42,890 nucleotides of DNA from Avibacterium endocarditidis (GCF_002921145.1 NZ_PQVI01000001.1:11543-54432), one strand, 5' to 3'. Counted from the stretch's first letter, positions 30,185 through 41,009 are shown. Numbers and translations are program-made. Notes: generated by a model not told the origin, from the sequence alone.

Positions 30185-30343
30185 TGTTTTCTCCATCTGT
30201 TCAAAAGTTTGCGTTATTGTAACAAAAAACATAAAAATTGACAGTTGCTAAACTTGGCTAGCCACTGACACAGTTTATGTGTAATATAGCCCCTAATTTC
30301 TTGAATTCAAGTGCGGTCTGTTTTTCGCATAAAAATAAATATT

Positions 30344-31261
30344 ATGTCCACAACTCATTTAATCGACAACAAAACCTTGCATAATTCTTTCCATACCATT
30401 GGATTGGTAGGGCGTCCACGCAATGATGTGAATTTGCAAGTGCACAAAAATTTATTTCAATGGCTGTCCGAAAAAGGCTATCAAGTGCTAGTGGAAAAGG
30501 GAGTTGGTGAGCGTTTAGATTTACCAGCACAACATCTTGCAGGGTTAGATGAAATTGGTCGCTTAGCTCAGTTAGCGATTGTTATCGGTGGTGATGGCAA
30601 TATGCTTGGACGAGCAAGAATCTTAGCGAAATATGATATTGCATTAATTGGTATTAACCGTGGCAATTTAGGTTTTCTCACGGATATTGATCCGAAAAAT
30701 GCTTATGCACAGCTGGAAGCCTGTTTAGATCGTGGCGAATTTTTCGTGGAAGAACGCTTTCTTTTAGAAACCGCGATTGAACGCGAAGGGCAAATTATTG
30801 CCACCAGCAATGCGGTAAATGAAGCGGTGATTCACCCTGCCAAAATTGCCCATATGATCGATTTCCACGTTTATATTGATGATAAGCTGGCATTTTCACA
30901 GCGCTCTGACGGCCTGATTATTTCCACCCCAACAGGTTCAACGGCTTATTCCCTTTCTGCTGGTGGCCCTATTCTTACCCCACAATTAAACGCCATTGCC
31001 CTTGTGCCAATGTTTCCGCACACCCTTTCTTCTCGCCCGTTGGTTATTGACGGCGAAAGTAAGATTTCCATTCGCTTTGCCGATTACAACACGCCGCAAT
31101 TAGAAGTGGGTTGCGACAGCCAAGTTGCTCTGCCATTTACCCCTGATGATGTGGTACATATTTATAAAAGCAAACATAAACTGCGTTTATTGCACTTGAA
31201 AAATTATAATTATTACAATGTGTTAAGCACGAAATTAGGCTGGTTGAGAAATTCTGCATAA
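30344..31261 (+). CDS. nadK: NAD kinase
   Basis: NadK phosphorylates NAD to NADP with ATP. The 305-aa protein has the GGDGN motif at residues 82-86, the NEAVIH block, and [22 protein letters not shown] chose the ATG at 30344. The frame is open further upstream to a GTG inside an uptake signal at 30311, but family members begin close to the chosen start. The ribosome site is weak. recN follows 77 bp downstream with its own promoter. Confidence 0.94.
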   Translation: MSTTHLIDNKTLHNSFHTIGLVGRPRNDVNLQVHKNLFQWLSEKGYQVLVEKGVGERLDLPAQHLAGLDEIGRLAQLAIVIGGDGNMLGRARILAKYDIALIGINRGNLGFLTDIDPKNAYAQLEACLDRGEFFVEERFLLETAIEREGQIIATSNAVNEAVIHPAKIAHMIDFHVYIDDKLAFSQRSDGLIISTPTGSTAYSLSAGGPILTPQLNAIALVPMFPHTLSSRPLVIDGESKISIRFADYNTPQLEVGCDSQVALPFTPDDVVHIYKSKHKLRLLHLKNYNYYNVLSTKLGWLRNSA

Positions 31262-31265
31262 AAAA

Positions 31266-31299
31266 TTTACACAAAACGCTTTACTGTATATAAAAACAG
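31266..31299 (+). promoter_or_regulatory. recN promoter with LexA box
   Basis: TTTACA (31266-31271) and TATAAA (31289-31294) are 17 bp apart. An exact CTGT-N8-ACAG LexA box covers 31284-31299 and overlaps the -10. A second near-site, CTG-N9-CAG, lies at 31307-31321 and is one base short of the usual spacing. recN of Escherichia coli is likewise a strongly LexA-repressed SOS gene. Confidence 0.88.
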
Positions 31300-31338
31300 T
31301 TATAAACTGATATCTATACAGTTAAACGGGAGTGTATT

Positions 31339-33012
31339 ATGCTTACTCAACTTACGATTAATAATTTTGCCATTGTTCATCATCTTGATATTGAATTAGC
31401 ACAGGGAATGTCCGTCATCACGGGTGAAACGGGTGCGGGAAAATCCATTGCCATTGACGCTCTTGGCGTGTGTTTAGGGCAACGTACCGAAAGTGCGATG
31501 CTGCGTGAGGGGCAAAACCGTGCGGATATTTGTGCCACATTCCACATTGTGCCAAACAGCCCTGCGGATAAATGGCTCAAAGCCCAAGAATTGCAAGATG
31601 AAGATAATCCAGAAAACTGTATTTTACGCCGTGTGATAAGCGCAGATGGGCGCTCCAAAGGCTTTATTAATAGTATTCCTGTTTCTGCCAGCCAGCTTAA
31701 AGAGCTGGGCCAGTTTTTAATCCAAGTGAACGGACAACATTCCTCACAACGTTTACTAAAAAATGACTATCAACTCACTTTATTGGATCACTATTGCGCT
31801 CATAATGATCTCCTTACCAAAGTGCAAAAGCACTATCGCCAATGGAGAGATCTACAACAACAAGTGGCAAACTTCCAACAAAAATGCGCAGAAAATGAAG
31901 CGAAAAACAACTTTTGCAATATCAGGTAGAAGAACTTGATGAGTTTAATTTACAAGAAAATGAATTTGCAGAATTAGAAGAAGAATACAACCGCCTTGCC
32001 AACAGTGAAGAGCTTACCGCCCTTTCTCAATCCGTGCTAAATTTATTAAGTGAAAATGATGAGCTAAACGTGGATAGTCTGCTCTATCGTGCGGTGCAAA
32101 ATTTAGAAGAATTACACGCACTTGATCCACACTACAACGATGCACTCACAATGTTGCAAGAAGCGCTGATTCAAGTGCAAGAAGCCAGCTCTGAGATCCA
32201 ACATCTATCTAGCAATATTGAACCTGATCCTTATCGCTTACAAGAAGTAGAAAGCCGAATGAGTCAAGCTCTTCAACTTGCGCGTAAGCACAATGTAAAA
32301 GCCGAAGAATTGGTTGCGTTACATCGATCCTTAAGACAGGAACTCGATCAGCTGGTAGATTTTGCGGATAGCGAAGATGCGCTCATTGAACAGGAAAAAC
32401 AAGCTTATGCACAGCTGTTAGAAAATGCGCAAGCTTTGAGTGCAAGCCGTCAAAAAGGGGCGGAAAAGCTCTCAACGCAAGTTACCAAAGGGATTAAACA
32501 ACTGGCAATGGAAAATGCTGAATTTTCTATTTGCGTGGAACAAGCGGAAAATAAACTGACCGCTCAGGGAATGGATCAAGTGCAATTTATTTTGCAAGCG
32601 AATCTTGGACAATCTGCTCAACCTTTGGCAAAAGTAGCATCGGGTGGTGAGCTTTCTCGTATCGCGTTAGTGTTACAGGTGCTAACCTCTGATAAATCCG
32701 CCATTCCAACGCTTATTTTTGACGAAATTGATGTAGGTATCAGTGGCGCAACTGCAAGCGTAGTAGGGAAATTATTACGCAAGTTAGGGCAAAAATGCCA
32801 AGTTATCTGCGTTACCCATTTACCACAAGTGGCCTGCTTGTGGTCATCAGCATTTTCTGTAGAAAACAAACCATTGACGGAAAAACTGAAACAAAAATGA
32901 CCGCACTTTCTCAGCAACAGCGTGTAAAAGCTTTAGCAAAATTACTGGTTCAACCAAGGTTACCGAAAGCGCCTTAGCCAATGCGGAAGAAATGCTCAGT
33001 TTAATTGCATAG
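31339..33012 (+). pseudogene. recN: DNA repair protein RecN, several one-base breaks
   Basis: RecN is an SMC-like ATPase used in double-strand break repair. Walker A GETGAGKS lies at residues 29-36. Coiled-coil arms rich in Glu, Gln and Leu follow, then the signature SGGELSRIAL and Walker B TLIFDEIDVGISG. The total length of about 558 aa is normal. Five one-base changes are needed: one more A at 31903-31907, one T fewer at about 32836, one more T at about 32855, one more A at about 32865, and one more G at about 32946. The repaired C-terminus reads GHQHFSVEKQTIDGKT and ends AEEMLSLIA. All lie in homopolymers, so errors are likelier than decay. Confidence 0.88.
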
Positions 33013-33023
33013 CTTTATGGAAA

Positions 33024-33052
33024 GAGCCCTAGCAAACAGCTAGGGTTTCTTA
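33024..33052 (+). terminator. recN terminator
   Basis: The 7-bp stem CCCTAGC / GCTAGGG (33027-33033, 33039-33045) with an AAACA loop is followed by TTTCTTATT. It starts 14 bases after the recN stop. Confidence 0.8.
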
Positions 33053-33062
33053 TTGTGTGTTG

Positions 33063-33178
33063 TTAAGATGATTGAGATACAAATTGCTCAATTTCTTCCA
33101 TTTTTTCACCGCACTTTTTCCACCTCTCTTTGTTCCACTGAATTTTTTAATAGTGAACCTGATTTCAGTATAAATCAT
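33063..33178 (-). pseudogene. Degenerate duplicate of the plsB C-terminal end
   Basis: On the minus strand, MIYTEIRFTIK, then SAVKK and (with one base added) MEEIEQFVSQSS, parallels the PlsB end [21 protein letters not shown]. An insertion of about 30 bp separates the two blocks. In one 30-base block 23 positions match by eye. It has no ribosome site and is probably a relic of a tandem duplication. Confidence 0.5.
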
Positions 33179-33260
33179 CGGTGAAAACTTTTCTCTGCGT
33201 TTCTTGATCACCTTAGCAATCTGATTGCCACCTAAAATAGATACTACATTTCAAAATACA

Positions 33261-33291
33261 AAAAAACCTTAGCTATTTGCTAAGGTTTTTT
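33261..33291. terminator. plsB terminator, bidirectional
   Basis: AAAAAACCTTAGC (33261-33273) and GCTAAGGTTTTTT (33279-33291) form a perfect 13-bp stem with a 5-base loop. A and T runs at the base suit termination from both sides. The plsB stop is 29 bp away. Confidence 0.9.
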
Positions 33292-33319
33292 ACTTATTTG
33301 GAAATATTAAATCACAACA

Positions 33320-35752
33320 TTAATCAATTTCTTCTGTTTTTTCCACCGCACTTTTAATCGTGAGTCGAACTTCAGTAGAAATCATTTGCGCAAGAATTTC
33401 GCTGAGTTCGTCAAGTAACGCTTCGTTCACTTGGTTATTCTCATCAAAATAACCATATTGTTTTAGGTTACCCACAAACGCAGAAAACACCGCTTTATCA
33501 AAAAACTCTGGCGCATTAATGCCGTGTAACACAGATAAACGTTGCGCCACCGATTGACTTTCTTTTTCCAATGTCGCACGGGAAATGGTTGGAGCATTTT
33601 GTAGAATGCTCACAGTGATGTAATAACGCTGTAAAATTTCTCTCACGCCCGATGACCAAAGTTGCAACATTCTGACTTGCGGTTTATGAATTGCGAGCAA
33701 ATTCTCATTGCACTGAATAATATTTTGTCGTTGCAATTCTTGAATAATATTTTCGACACGCTCTTTTAATTCATCATCGCTAAAATGTAAGAATAATTCA
33801 CCGCGCAAGAATGGATAAATTTTTTCAACAGCCTCCAACACAAGATCTTTTTGGATTGCACCATAATGCAACACAATGCTTGCCACTAAAGAAGGCAAAG
33901 CGAATAAATGCTGAATATTGTTGCGGTAATAGGTCATCAACACCGCAGAATTACGCTCTAAGCGAATAATTTCGCCAAAATTATCTTTTTCAACCAGAAC
34001 GCCCACACGATCAAGGTTTAAAACGTGATCGAGCATTTCTTCTGGCGTTTCGCTTGGCACAATCACATCATCAGAATAAGGCACATTCTGCAAAAATTGC
34101 TGATAACTTGCTAACTGCTCTAATAACTGTTTACGCGTCAAGGCACGCTGGCGAGAGGACAACAATGCCGTCCCCGTTAAATTCATCGCATTAACCGCTG
34201 CGGCATTATTAATATTCACCATAACTTGGTTTGAAACGGAATCAACCGCTTTATTAAACCATTGTGAACGCTCATCTTCTGAATGCGGTTCTTTCCACTC
34301 TGGGAAATGTTGGTTCAAATAACTGCTTAGTACAATCGGCTCTCCAAAGTTCACATAGCCTTTACCTAAATTACGCAATTTTTTAATTACGCGTAACACT
34401 AGCCCCGCATTTTCTTTCTCTTTTGCCGCTCCACGCAATTCTTTAGCGTAAGTGTCCACTTCTAAAACGTGCTCATAGCCCACATAGACAGGCACGACAG
34501 AAATTGGGCGCGTTTGGCGTTGCTGTAAGGCTTGTAAGGTCATTGACATCATCCCTGTTTTTGGCGCAAGTAAACGCCCGGTACGAGAGCGGCCACCTTC
34601 AATGAAATATTCAACTGAATAGCCTCGATGGAATAATTCTGCTAAATATTCGCGGAAAATGGTGGAATAAAGGCGATTTCCTTTAAAGGTACGACGGATG
34701 AAAAACGCCCCGCCACGACGAAACATTGCGCCAACAGGCCAAAAGTTCAGATTAATTCCTGCCGCGATATGGGGAGGAACTAAGCCTTGATGATATAACA
34801 CATAAGAAAGCAATAAGTAGTCGATATGACTGCGATGGCAAGGCACATAAACAATTTCGTGGCCCTCTAGGGCTAGTTTGCGCACTCGGTCGGCGTGTTG
34901 CACATCAATACCTTGATAAAGTTTATTCCATAACCAACGTAAGAAACGATCCGCTACACGCAAGCCCTCATAGCTCACATTTGCAGCGATTTCATCTAAG
35001 ATTTTATAGGCTTCTTTTTGCGCTTTTTCGAGAGGGATTTTCTTGCTTTTTGCGTCATCCTCAATGGCTTTTAAAATAGCGGGTGATTGTAATAATTTGT
35101 TAAACATCGCTTGGCGGTTAGGCAGGCGAGGGCCGGTGGCAGAAATGCGTTGTCTGGAAAAATGGATTTTGGCAACACGTGCTAATTTGGCAGCAATTTT
35201 TTTATCTGAACCGTGTTCATTAACCATATAACGCAGAGAAACTGCTTGCGAAAAACGCACAAAGGTATCACGGCCAAACCAAATAGCTGCGGCAAATTTT
35301 TGAATTCCATTTAATAAACGTAAATTTGGCAAGCCTGCTTTATTTTCGTGACCAGGCGAACGTCCCCATAATACCGAAACAGGAATAAGCTGGACATCAA
35401 GATCCGCTAAAGTGCGGTGTAATTCGAGATATTTATTAAAAATAGTAATAGTTTCTTGCTTTGCCCCTTTAGATTTAAAAAATCGTCTCCCTTCATCTAA
35501 AAACACAAAGCGAGGCAATGAAATACCATTGATTTCATTTTTTTCAAATGGATCGGGCAAGCCAACACTTAAACAGTTTTTACGAAAAATCACCAGATCC
35601 GTTTGCGAGGTATAAGGCAATACATAGACCATTGGTTGATGGATATTTAGTGATAATTCTTCAATAGGATTATGAGGAATCGGATTATTTTTTACTAAAA
35701 TAGAAAGTGGTAATTCCAATAATTTTCGATATAAATTGAGCACACTTATCAT
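33320..35752 (-). CDS. plsB: Glycerol-3-phosphate 1-O-acyltransferase
   Basis: PlsB acylates sn-glycerol 3-phosphate at position 1, the first step of phospholipid synthesis at the inner membrane. The 810-aa protein has the catalytic HX4D motif at H306-D311 ([10 protein letters not shown]), GAFFIRRTF, the [10 protein letters not shown] block at 383-392, and the later VPVYVGYE motif. The C-terminal KSAV is encoded by an uptake signal. It is divergent from lexA, as in many gammaproteobacteria. The frame is intact across 2.4 kb. Confidence 0.97.
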   Translation of the reverse strand: MISVLNLYRKLLELPLSILVKNNPIPHNPIEELSLNIHQPMVYVLPYTSQTDLVIFRKNCLSVGLPDPFEKNEINGISLPRFVFLDEGRRFFKSKGAKQETITIFNKYLELHRTLADLDVQLIPVSVLWGRSPGHENKAGLPNLRLLNGIQKFAAAIWFGRDTFVRFSQAVSLRYMVNEHGSDKKIAAKLARVAKIHFSRQRISATGPRLPNRQAMFNKLLQSPAILKAIEDDAKSKKIPLEKAQKEAYKILDEIAANVSYEGLRVADRFLRWLWNKLYQGIDVQHADRVRKLALEGHEIVYVPCHRSHIDYLLLSYVLYHQGLVPPHIAAGINLNFWPVGAMFRRGGAFFIRRTFKGNRLYSTIFREYLAELFHRGYSVEYFIEGGRSRTGRLLAPKTGMMSMTLQALQQRQTRPISVVPVYVGYEHVLEVDTYAKELRGAAKEKENAGLVLRVIKKLRNLGKGYVNFGEPIVLSSYLNQHFPEWKEPHSEDERSQWFNKAVDSVSNQVMVNINNAAAVNAMNLTGTALLSSRQRALTRKQLLEQLASYQQFLQNVPYSDDVIVPSETPEEMLDHVLNLDRVGVLVEKDNFGEIIRLERNSAVLMTYYRNNIQHLFALPSLVASIVLHYGAIQKDLVLEAVEKIYPFLRGELFLHFSDDELKERVENIIQELQRQNIIQCNENLLAIHKPQVRMLQLWSSGVREILQRYYITVSILQNAPTISRATLEKESQSVAQRLSVLHGINAPEFFDKAVFSAFVGNLKQYGYFDENNQVNEALLDELSEILAQMISTEVRLTIKSAVEKTEEID

Positions 35753-35914
35753 ATAAATTCCATACTTTATTTACTCAGATAAAAAGTAGCGGCATTTTAC
35801 CACAAAACTTTGGCATTTTTTTTCAATTTACGCGGATATAAGTTGATTTAGCGCTAAAATTTCGCGTAAATCTAACAAAATCAAACAAATCCCGTTAATA
35901 AAAAAAAAAGAAGA

Positions 35915-35968
35915 TTGCAACAATTTCATTTCTGTATATAATGTCAGTTAATATGTATATAAAAACAG
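35915..35968 (+). promoter_or_regulatory. lexA promoter with two LexA boxes
   Basis: TTGCAA (35915-35920) and TATAAT (35937-35942) are 16 bp apart. LexA-type boxes CTGTATATAATGTCAG (35932-35947) and ATGTATATAAAAACAG (35953-35968) each differ from CTGT-N8-ACAG at one base. The first covers the -10. Paired boxes ahead of lexA are the known autoregulation layout. Confidence 0.88.
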
Positions 35969-35978
35969 GGGAATAATA

Positions 35979-36614
35979 ATGACAATGATGAAAGCCCTCA
36001 CCGCCCGTCAACAAGAAGTTTATGAACTATTGAAACGCCATTTGGAAAGCACTGGAATGCCACCAACAAGGGCGGAGATTTCTCGAGAGCTAGGATTTCG
36101 CTCACCCAATGCGGCAGAAGAACATCTTAAAGCCCTTGCACGAAAAGGCGTAATTGAAATTATCCCAGGGGCATCGCGTGGTATCCGATTACTTGCAGAA
36201 GAGAATGAGGAAGAAGAATTTGATGGCTTGCCACTTATTGGCCGTGTCGCCGCTGGTGAACCGATTTTAGCGGAACAACATATTGAAGGCACTTATAAAG
36301 TGGATGCCAATATGTTTAAACCTCAAGCGGATTTTTTACTTAAAGTGTATGGTCAATCAATGAAAGACATTGGCATTTTAGATGGCGATCTTTTAGCTGT
36401 ACATAGCACTAAAGATGTAAGAAATGGACAAGTGATTGTCGCCAGAATTGAAGATGAAGTTACAGTAAAACGCCTTGAACGCAAAGGCTCGATTGTTTAT
36501 CTTCACGCTGAAAACGAAGAATTTGAGCCGATTGTGGTTGATCTTGCTGAAACAGAACAATTTGAAATTGAAGGCATTGCGGTGGGGATCATTCGTAATA
36601 ATGCGTGGATGTAA
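35979..36614 (+). CDS. lexA: SOS repressor LexA
   Basis: LexA represses the SOS regulon and cleaves itself when RecA filaments form. The 211-aa protein has the winged helix with recognition region [26 protein letters not shown] split across residues 28-53, the cleavage site A92-G93, and catalytic S127 (GQSMKD) and K164 (VTVKRL). I chose the ATG at 35979 because GGGGA lies 7 bases upstream. Starting at 35988 would give the MKALTARQQ start known from Escherichia coli. Confidence 0.98.
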   Translation: MTMMKALTARQQEVYELLKRHLESTGMPPTRAEISRELGFRSPNAAEEHLKALARKGVIEIIPGASRGIRLLAEENEEEEFDGLPLIGRVAAGEPILAEQHIEGTYKVDANMFKPQADFLLKVYGQSMKDIGILDGDLLAVHSTKDVRNGQVIVARIEDEVTVKRLERKGSIVYLHAENEEFEPIVVDLAETEQFEIEGIAVGIIRNNAWM

Positions 36615-36889
36615 CTCATTTATTTGCTCTTTAAAAAATTCAAAAAATTGCACCGCACTTTGGTTATAAATACAAGTGGTTACAAAGCTAGCGATGAGGT
36701 GACGAGAGCCTGAGTTTTACAAGCTATCTTTGAATTGTATGCTCATTGAATTTACTGAATGAGTTCCATAGTGCGGTTGTTTTTTGTGAAATTTTTTGAG
36801 TAATTTTGAGTAAACTGATGCTTTTTACATATATTAAAAGTGTGCAATTTGAAACTCAAAATTTCCTTATAAAATAACATAATTTCCCC
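36615..36889. other. Noncoding region after lexA with boxA-like sequence and inverted uptake signals
   Basis: No gene is seen. TGCTCTTTAAAA near 36624 resembles the boxA antitermination element of rRNA leaders, but no rRNA follows. ACCGCACTTTGG near 36652 and CCATAGTGCGGT near 36766 are imperfect inverted copies about 110 bases apart, enclosing a CTCATT/AATGAG stem, and the second is followed by GTTTTTTG. It could be a long-range terminator or a small RNA. The remaining 100 bp is AT-rich leader. Confidence 0.4.
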
Positions 36890-36917
36890 TTGTGCTTTTT
36901 CGTTAATCCTGTATAAT
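36890..36917 (+). promoter_or_regulatory. Promoter of the rpsF operon
   Basis: TTGTGC (36890-36895) and a perfect TATAAT (36912-36917) are 16 bp apart, followed by CGCAC. The start would be near 36924, giving a leader of about 93 bases. Confidence 0.8.
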
Positions 36918-36928
36918 CGCACGCCTTA

Positions 36929-36976
36929 CAGCTACATCATCATTTTCGTTCCTTGCTTCCGCAAGATTGGTAGCTG
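36929..36976 (+). promoter_or_regulatory. Structured rpsF leader, probable S6:S18 autoregulatory element
   Basis: CAGCTAC (36929-36935) pairs with GTAGCTG (36970-36976), enclosing a hairpin CTTGC-TTCC-GCAAG (36952-36965) whose loop region carries CCG. The S6:S18 complex is known to bind a CCG-containing leader structure ahead of rpsF and to repress translation. Position and shape fit, but the exact consensus was not checked. Confidence 0.6.
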
Positions 36977-37016
36977 GTCTTACAGTCGGAGGCTGATTAA
37001 CCCGTAAGGAGCAGTA

Positions 37017-37394
37017 ATGCGTCACTACGAAATCGTGTTTATGGTTCATCCGGACCAAAGCGAACAAGTACCAGCGATGATTGAGCGCTATACCAATTCT
37101 ATTAAAGAAGCGGGCGGTCAAATCCATCGTTTAGAAGATTGGGGTCGCCGTCAATTAGCTTACCCAATCAACAAATTACACAAAGCACACTATGTGCTAA
37201 TGAATGTAGAAGCGCCTCAAGAAGTCATCGACGAGCTAGAAACAACTTTCCGTTACAACGACGCAGTTCTTCGTAACGCAATTATTCGTACTAAGCACGC
37301 CGTAACAGAAGCGTCCCCAATGGTTAAAGCACGCGAAGAGCGTAAACCTTTAGCTGAAGTTGAAAACAACGATTTTGAGGATGCTGAAGAGTAA
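37017..37394 (+). CDS. rpsF: 30S ribosomal protein S6
   Basis: S6 binds with S18 to the 16S central domain. The 125-aa protein starts [19 protein letters not shown] with TAAGGA 6 bases upstream, and shows the [15 protein letters not shown] block. The tail is acidic (NNDFEDAEE), the part that is glutamylated by RimK in some relatives. priB overlaps its end. Confidence 0.98.
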   Translation: MRHYEIVFMVHPDQSEQVPAMIERYTNSIKEAGGQIHRLEDWGRRQLAYPINKLHKAHYVLMNVEAPQEVIDELETTFRYNDAVLRNAIIRTKHAVTEASPMVKAREERKPLAEVENNDFEDAEE

Positions 37395-37707
37395 TTCAAA
37401 GATTGATAATCGCTTCTCATTAATTGGTCAAGTCAGCGACTTTCCCAAACGAAGCAAAAGCCCTAACGGAATTGAACACTGCCGTTTTTATTTAGAGCAT
37501 CGTTCTGAACAACAAGAGGCAGGATTACCCCGTCAAGCGTGGTGTAAAATCGCAGTTCAAGTTAGTGGCAATCAGTTAATTGCAAAAACTCAAAGCATTA
37601 CGGTCGGCAGTAATTTATTGATTGTGGGGTTTATCACTTCGCACAAATCTGCAAATGGTTTAAGTCAATTAGTATTACACGCCGAGCAAATCGAATTTAT
37701 AGATTAG
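37381..37707 (+). CDS. priB: Primosomal replication protein N
   Basis: PriB is an OB-fold single-strand DNA-binding protein of the PriA-PriB-DnaT restart primosome. The protein is 108 aa from the ATG at 37381 ([18 protein letters not shown]), matching the family start, and contains [23 protein letters not shown] and [12 protein letters not shown]. The start overlaps the rpsF stop by 14 bp, so translation is probably coupled. The GAGG directly before the ATG is too close to be a good ribosome site. A TTG at 37360 is a weaker alternative. Confidence 0.92.
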   Translation: MLKSNSKIDNRFSLIGQVSDFPKRSKSPNGIEHCRFYLEHRSEQQEAGLPRQAWCKIAVQVSGNQLIAKTQSITVGSNLLIVGFITSHKSANGLSQLVLHAEQIEFID

Positions 37708-37944
<237 letters not shown>

Positions 37945-37961
37945 TTAAGGAGAATACGGTA

Positions 37962-38411
37962 ATGCAAGTAATTCTTTTAGATAAAGTTGTTCACCTTGGT
38001 AATGTAGGTGATCAAGTTAATGTTAAATCTGGTTATGCACGTAACTTCTTAATCCCACAAGGGAAAGCAGTTATGGCAACTAAAGCTAACATTGAATATT
38101 TTGAAGCACGTCGTGCAGAATTAGAAGAAAAAGCAGCGAAAGCACTTGTGGCAGCAATGGATCGCGCAGAGCGTCTTGAAGCCCTTGAGTCTGTAACCAT
38201 CGCAAGTAAAGCGGGTGATGAAGGCCGTTTATTCGGTTCTATCGGTACTCGTGATATTGCTGATGCAATCACAGCTCGTGGTGTTGAAGTAGCGAAAAGC
38301 GAAGTTCGTTTACCAAACGGTTTAATCCGTACTACTGGTGAACACGAAGTTCGTTTCCAACTTCACGGTGAAGTATTCGCAAACTTACGTCTTATCGTAG
38401 TTGCTGAATAA
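37962..38411 (+). CDS. rplI: 50S ribosomal protein L9
   Basis: L9 binds 23S rRNA near the L1 stalk. The 149-aa protein has the N-terminal domain [19 protein letters not shown] with [15 protein letters not shown], a connecting helix of Glu/Ala/Lys-rich sequence, and the C-terminal domain. AAGGAG precedes the start. It is the last gene of the operon, before a strong terminator. Confidence 0.98.
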   Translation: MQVILLDKVVHLGNVGDQVNVKSGYARNFLIPQGKAVMATKANIEYFEARRAELEEKAAKALVAAMDRAERLEALESVTIASKAGDEGRLFGSIGTRDIADAITARGVEVAKSEVRLPNGLIRTTGEHEVRFQLHGEVFANLRLIVVAE

Positions 38412-38430
38412 TCACAGCTTTTTATAAGAT

Positions 38431-38458
38431 AAAAAAACCCAGCGCGCGCTGGGTTTTT
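38431..38458 (+). terminator. Terminator of the rpsF-rplI operon
   Basis: CCCAGC-GCGC-GCTGGG (38438-38453) is a GC-rich palindromic stem preceded by A7 and followed by T5. It starts 19 bases after the rplI stop. Confidence 0.92.
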
Positions 38459-38603
38459 GTTTGTGGCGATATTTTATATTCTTACTATTTACAAATAAAA
38501 ACGATAAAAAGCACTTTGCCTAAAATATCCCCAATTCTTTCCTTGCTTTCCCCTTCCTGCAATGTCAAACTTACAGCAATCTATGCCTTATAAGGAAATC
38601 ATT

Positions 38604-41009
38604 ATGGCTAAAAAAATAACAAAAAAAAACCACCGCACTTTCCGATCCAAATTATCAGCAGGAATTAAAGAAATATAGCAACCCTGTGCCAAGTCGTGAG
38701 TTTATTCTCAATATTATTCGTGATCATAATGCGCCAATGTCAAAAGAAGAATTATATGCCGTTTTGGCAATTCACGATGAAGAGCGCCAAGAAGCAATGC
38801 GCCGTCGTTTACGCGCGATGGAAAATGAAGGGCAACTTGTTTTTACCAAACGTAAACGCTATGCCTTACCAGAAAAATTAGACTTAATCAAAGGAATGGT
38901 GATTGGGCATAAAGAAGGCTACGGCTTTTTACAAGTAGACGGTGCAAAGCAAGATTTATTCATTCCCAATGGACAAATGAAGCAAGTTACGCACGGCGAT
39001 TATGTTCTTGCGCAGCCAAGCGGTTTTGATCGCAAAGGGCGTCAAGAAGTGCGCATCGTGCGTTTACTTGAAGGACGCAAAAAGCATATTGTGGGCCGTT
39101 TCTTTTTAGAAGAAGGGATTGGCTATGTTGTGCCTGATGACAGCCGAATCAATCGTGATATTTTGATCCCCAATGAATATCGCCATGGCGCACGAATGGG
39201 GCAAGTTGTGGTGGTGGAACTCAAACCGCGCACCGCAATGTTTACCCGCCCAGTGGGAATGATTATTGAAGTGTTAGGCGAAAATATGGCAAAAGGAATG
39301 GAAACCGAAATCGCCATTCGCAATCACGATATTCCGCACGTTTTCCCAAGTGCGGTGCAAAAACAAGTCAAAAAACTCACCGAAGAAGTGCCTGAAGCGG
39401 CAAAAAAAGGGCGGGTGGATTTACGCCAACTTCCTTTAGTCACCATTGATGGTGAAGATGCGCGAGATTTTGATGATGCGGTGTATTGTCAGCGCACAGA
39501 AAAAGGCGGCTGGAAACTTTGGGTTGCCATTGCCGATGTGAGCTACTATGTTCGCCTGCGCACGGCACTAGATAACGAAGCCTATAATCGCGGGAACTCG
39601 GTGTATTTCCCAAATCGCGTTGTGCCAATGTTGCCAGAAGTGCTATCTAACGGCTTGTGTTCGCTCAATCCACAGGTCGATCGTTTATGTATGGTGTGTG
39701 AACTCAGTATTTCACCAAAAGGCAAAATGACCGATTACCGCTTTTACGAAGCCGTGATGAATTCTCACGCGCGTTTAACCTACACCAAAGTGGCACGCAT
39801 TTTGGAAGGTGATGAAGAATTGCAACAGCGCTATGAATCCCTTGTTCCCCATTTGCAAGAATTACACCATCTTTATCAAGCCTTGGTAAAATCTCGCCAA
39901 CAACGTGGCGCGATTGATTTTGAAACCATCGAAAGCAAATTTGTGTTTAATGAAATGGGCCGCATTGAACGCATTGAGCCAGTGGTGCGCAATGATGCCC
40001 ATAAAATCATTGAAGAATGTATGATTTTAGCCAACATTGCCGCGGCGAATTTTATGGAAACCCACAATGAACCTGCGTTATATCGTATTCACGCAGGGCC
40101 AAGTGAAGAAAAACTCAGTGCTTTCCGTGCTTATCTCGCAGAGCAAGGGTTAAGTCTAGGCGGTGGTGCAAAGCCAACCACCGAAGATTACGCCAAATTA
40201 CTGGCACAAGTGAAAGAGCGCCCTGATCACGAGCTTATCCAAACCATGTTGCTACGCTCTCTCAGCCAAGCGATTTATTCCCCAGATAATATTGGGCATT
40301 TTGGCTTAGCACTAGAGCAATATGCGCATTTCACTTCACCAATTCGCCGCTATCCCGATTTAACATTACATCGTGGAATTAAATACTTATTGGCTAAATT
40401 GCAAGGTTCAAAACGCAAAACCACAGATTCAGGCGGCTATCATTATTCCTTTGATGAAATGGATAACCTAGGCGAACATTGCTCAATGACCGAACGCCGC
40501 GCCGATGACGCGACTCGCGAAGTGGCAGACTGGCTCAAATGTGAATATATGCAAGATCACGTAGGCGAAGAATTTACGGGCGTAATTTCCGCCGTAACAG
40601 GATTCGGCTTATTTGTCCGTTTAGATGATTTGTTCATTGATGGGCTTGTGCATATTTCAACTTTGGATAACGATTATTACCAATTTGATGTAAACCGCCA
40701 GCAATTAATCGGTGAAAACAGCGGACGGATTTATCGTTTAGGCGATAAAGTGGAAGTGCGCGTAGAAGCCGTTAGCCTTGAACAGCGCCAAGTGGATTTC
40801 TCACTCATCAGAACTGAACGCAAGCCACGGCGCGAAGGCAAAACCGCCAAGGATAAAGCGAAAAAAGGCTTCCGCTATGCTGAAAGTGCGAAAAAACAAA
40901 AAGGGAAATACCCGCCACTAAATCAACGAAAAAAGCGAAAAACAAAAGTGCGGTGAAAAAATCAGAAATTTCTGCTAAGAAAAATAAACGTAAATCGCAC
41001 CGCACTTAA
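38604..41009 (+). CDS. rnr: Ribonuclease R, frameshifts near both ends
   Basis: RNase R is a processive 3'-5' exoribonuclease of the RNB family that degrades structured RNA. Cold-shock-like domains lead to the RNB core, with [12 protein letters not shown] as the catalytic aspartate cluster, [12 protein letters not shown], and a C-terminal S1 domain ([25 protein letters not shown]). The main frame runs from a GTG at 38686 to 40956. The family start, MAKKITKK from ATG 38604 with AAGGA upstream, joins if the A9 run (38621-38629) had 8 bases. The basic tail continues as [14 protein letters not shown] to 41009 if one A is added near 40920. rlmB follows. Confidence 0.93.
40946..41007. repeat. Inverted uptake-signal pair at the 3' end of rnr
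   Basis: AAGTGCGGTG (40946-40955) and CACCGCACTT (40998-41007) are perfect inverted copies with a 42-base spacer. In the repaired rnr frame the first encodes part of NKSAVKK, and the second runs into the stop codon. It may double as a weak terminator, though no T run follows. Confidence 0.75.

Larger units (their letters stand above)
33013..33319. other. Intergenic region between recN and plsB
   Basis: The 307-bp gap between convergent genes holds the recN terminator, a degenerate copy of the plsB 3' end (33063-33178), an uptake signal at about 33107, and the plsB terminator. Upstream of the copy on the minus strand an open stretch reads VVSILGGNQIAKVIKK without a start codon. I cannot assign it. 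Confidence 0.7.

Noticed and set aside
30270-30310. Sigma-32 heat-shock promoter for grpE
   Set aside because: CTTGAA and CCCC motifs are present, but on the wrong strands and in the wrong order.
30311-30343. Upstream GTG start for nadK
   Set aside because: It lies in an uptake signal with no ribosome site, and family members begin near the ATG at 30344.
36620-36640. Start of an rRNA operon (boxA-like)
   Set aside because: No 16S sequence or tRNA follows. It is kept only as part of an unexplained region.
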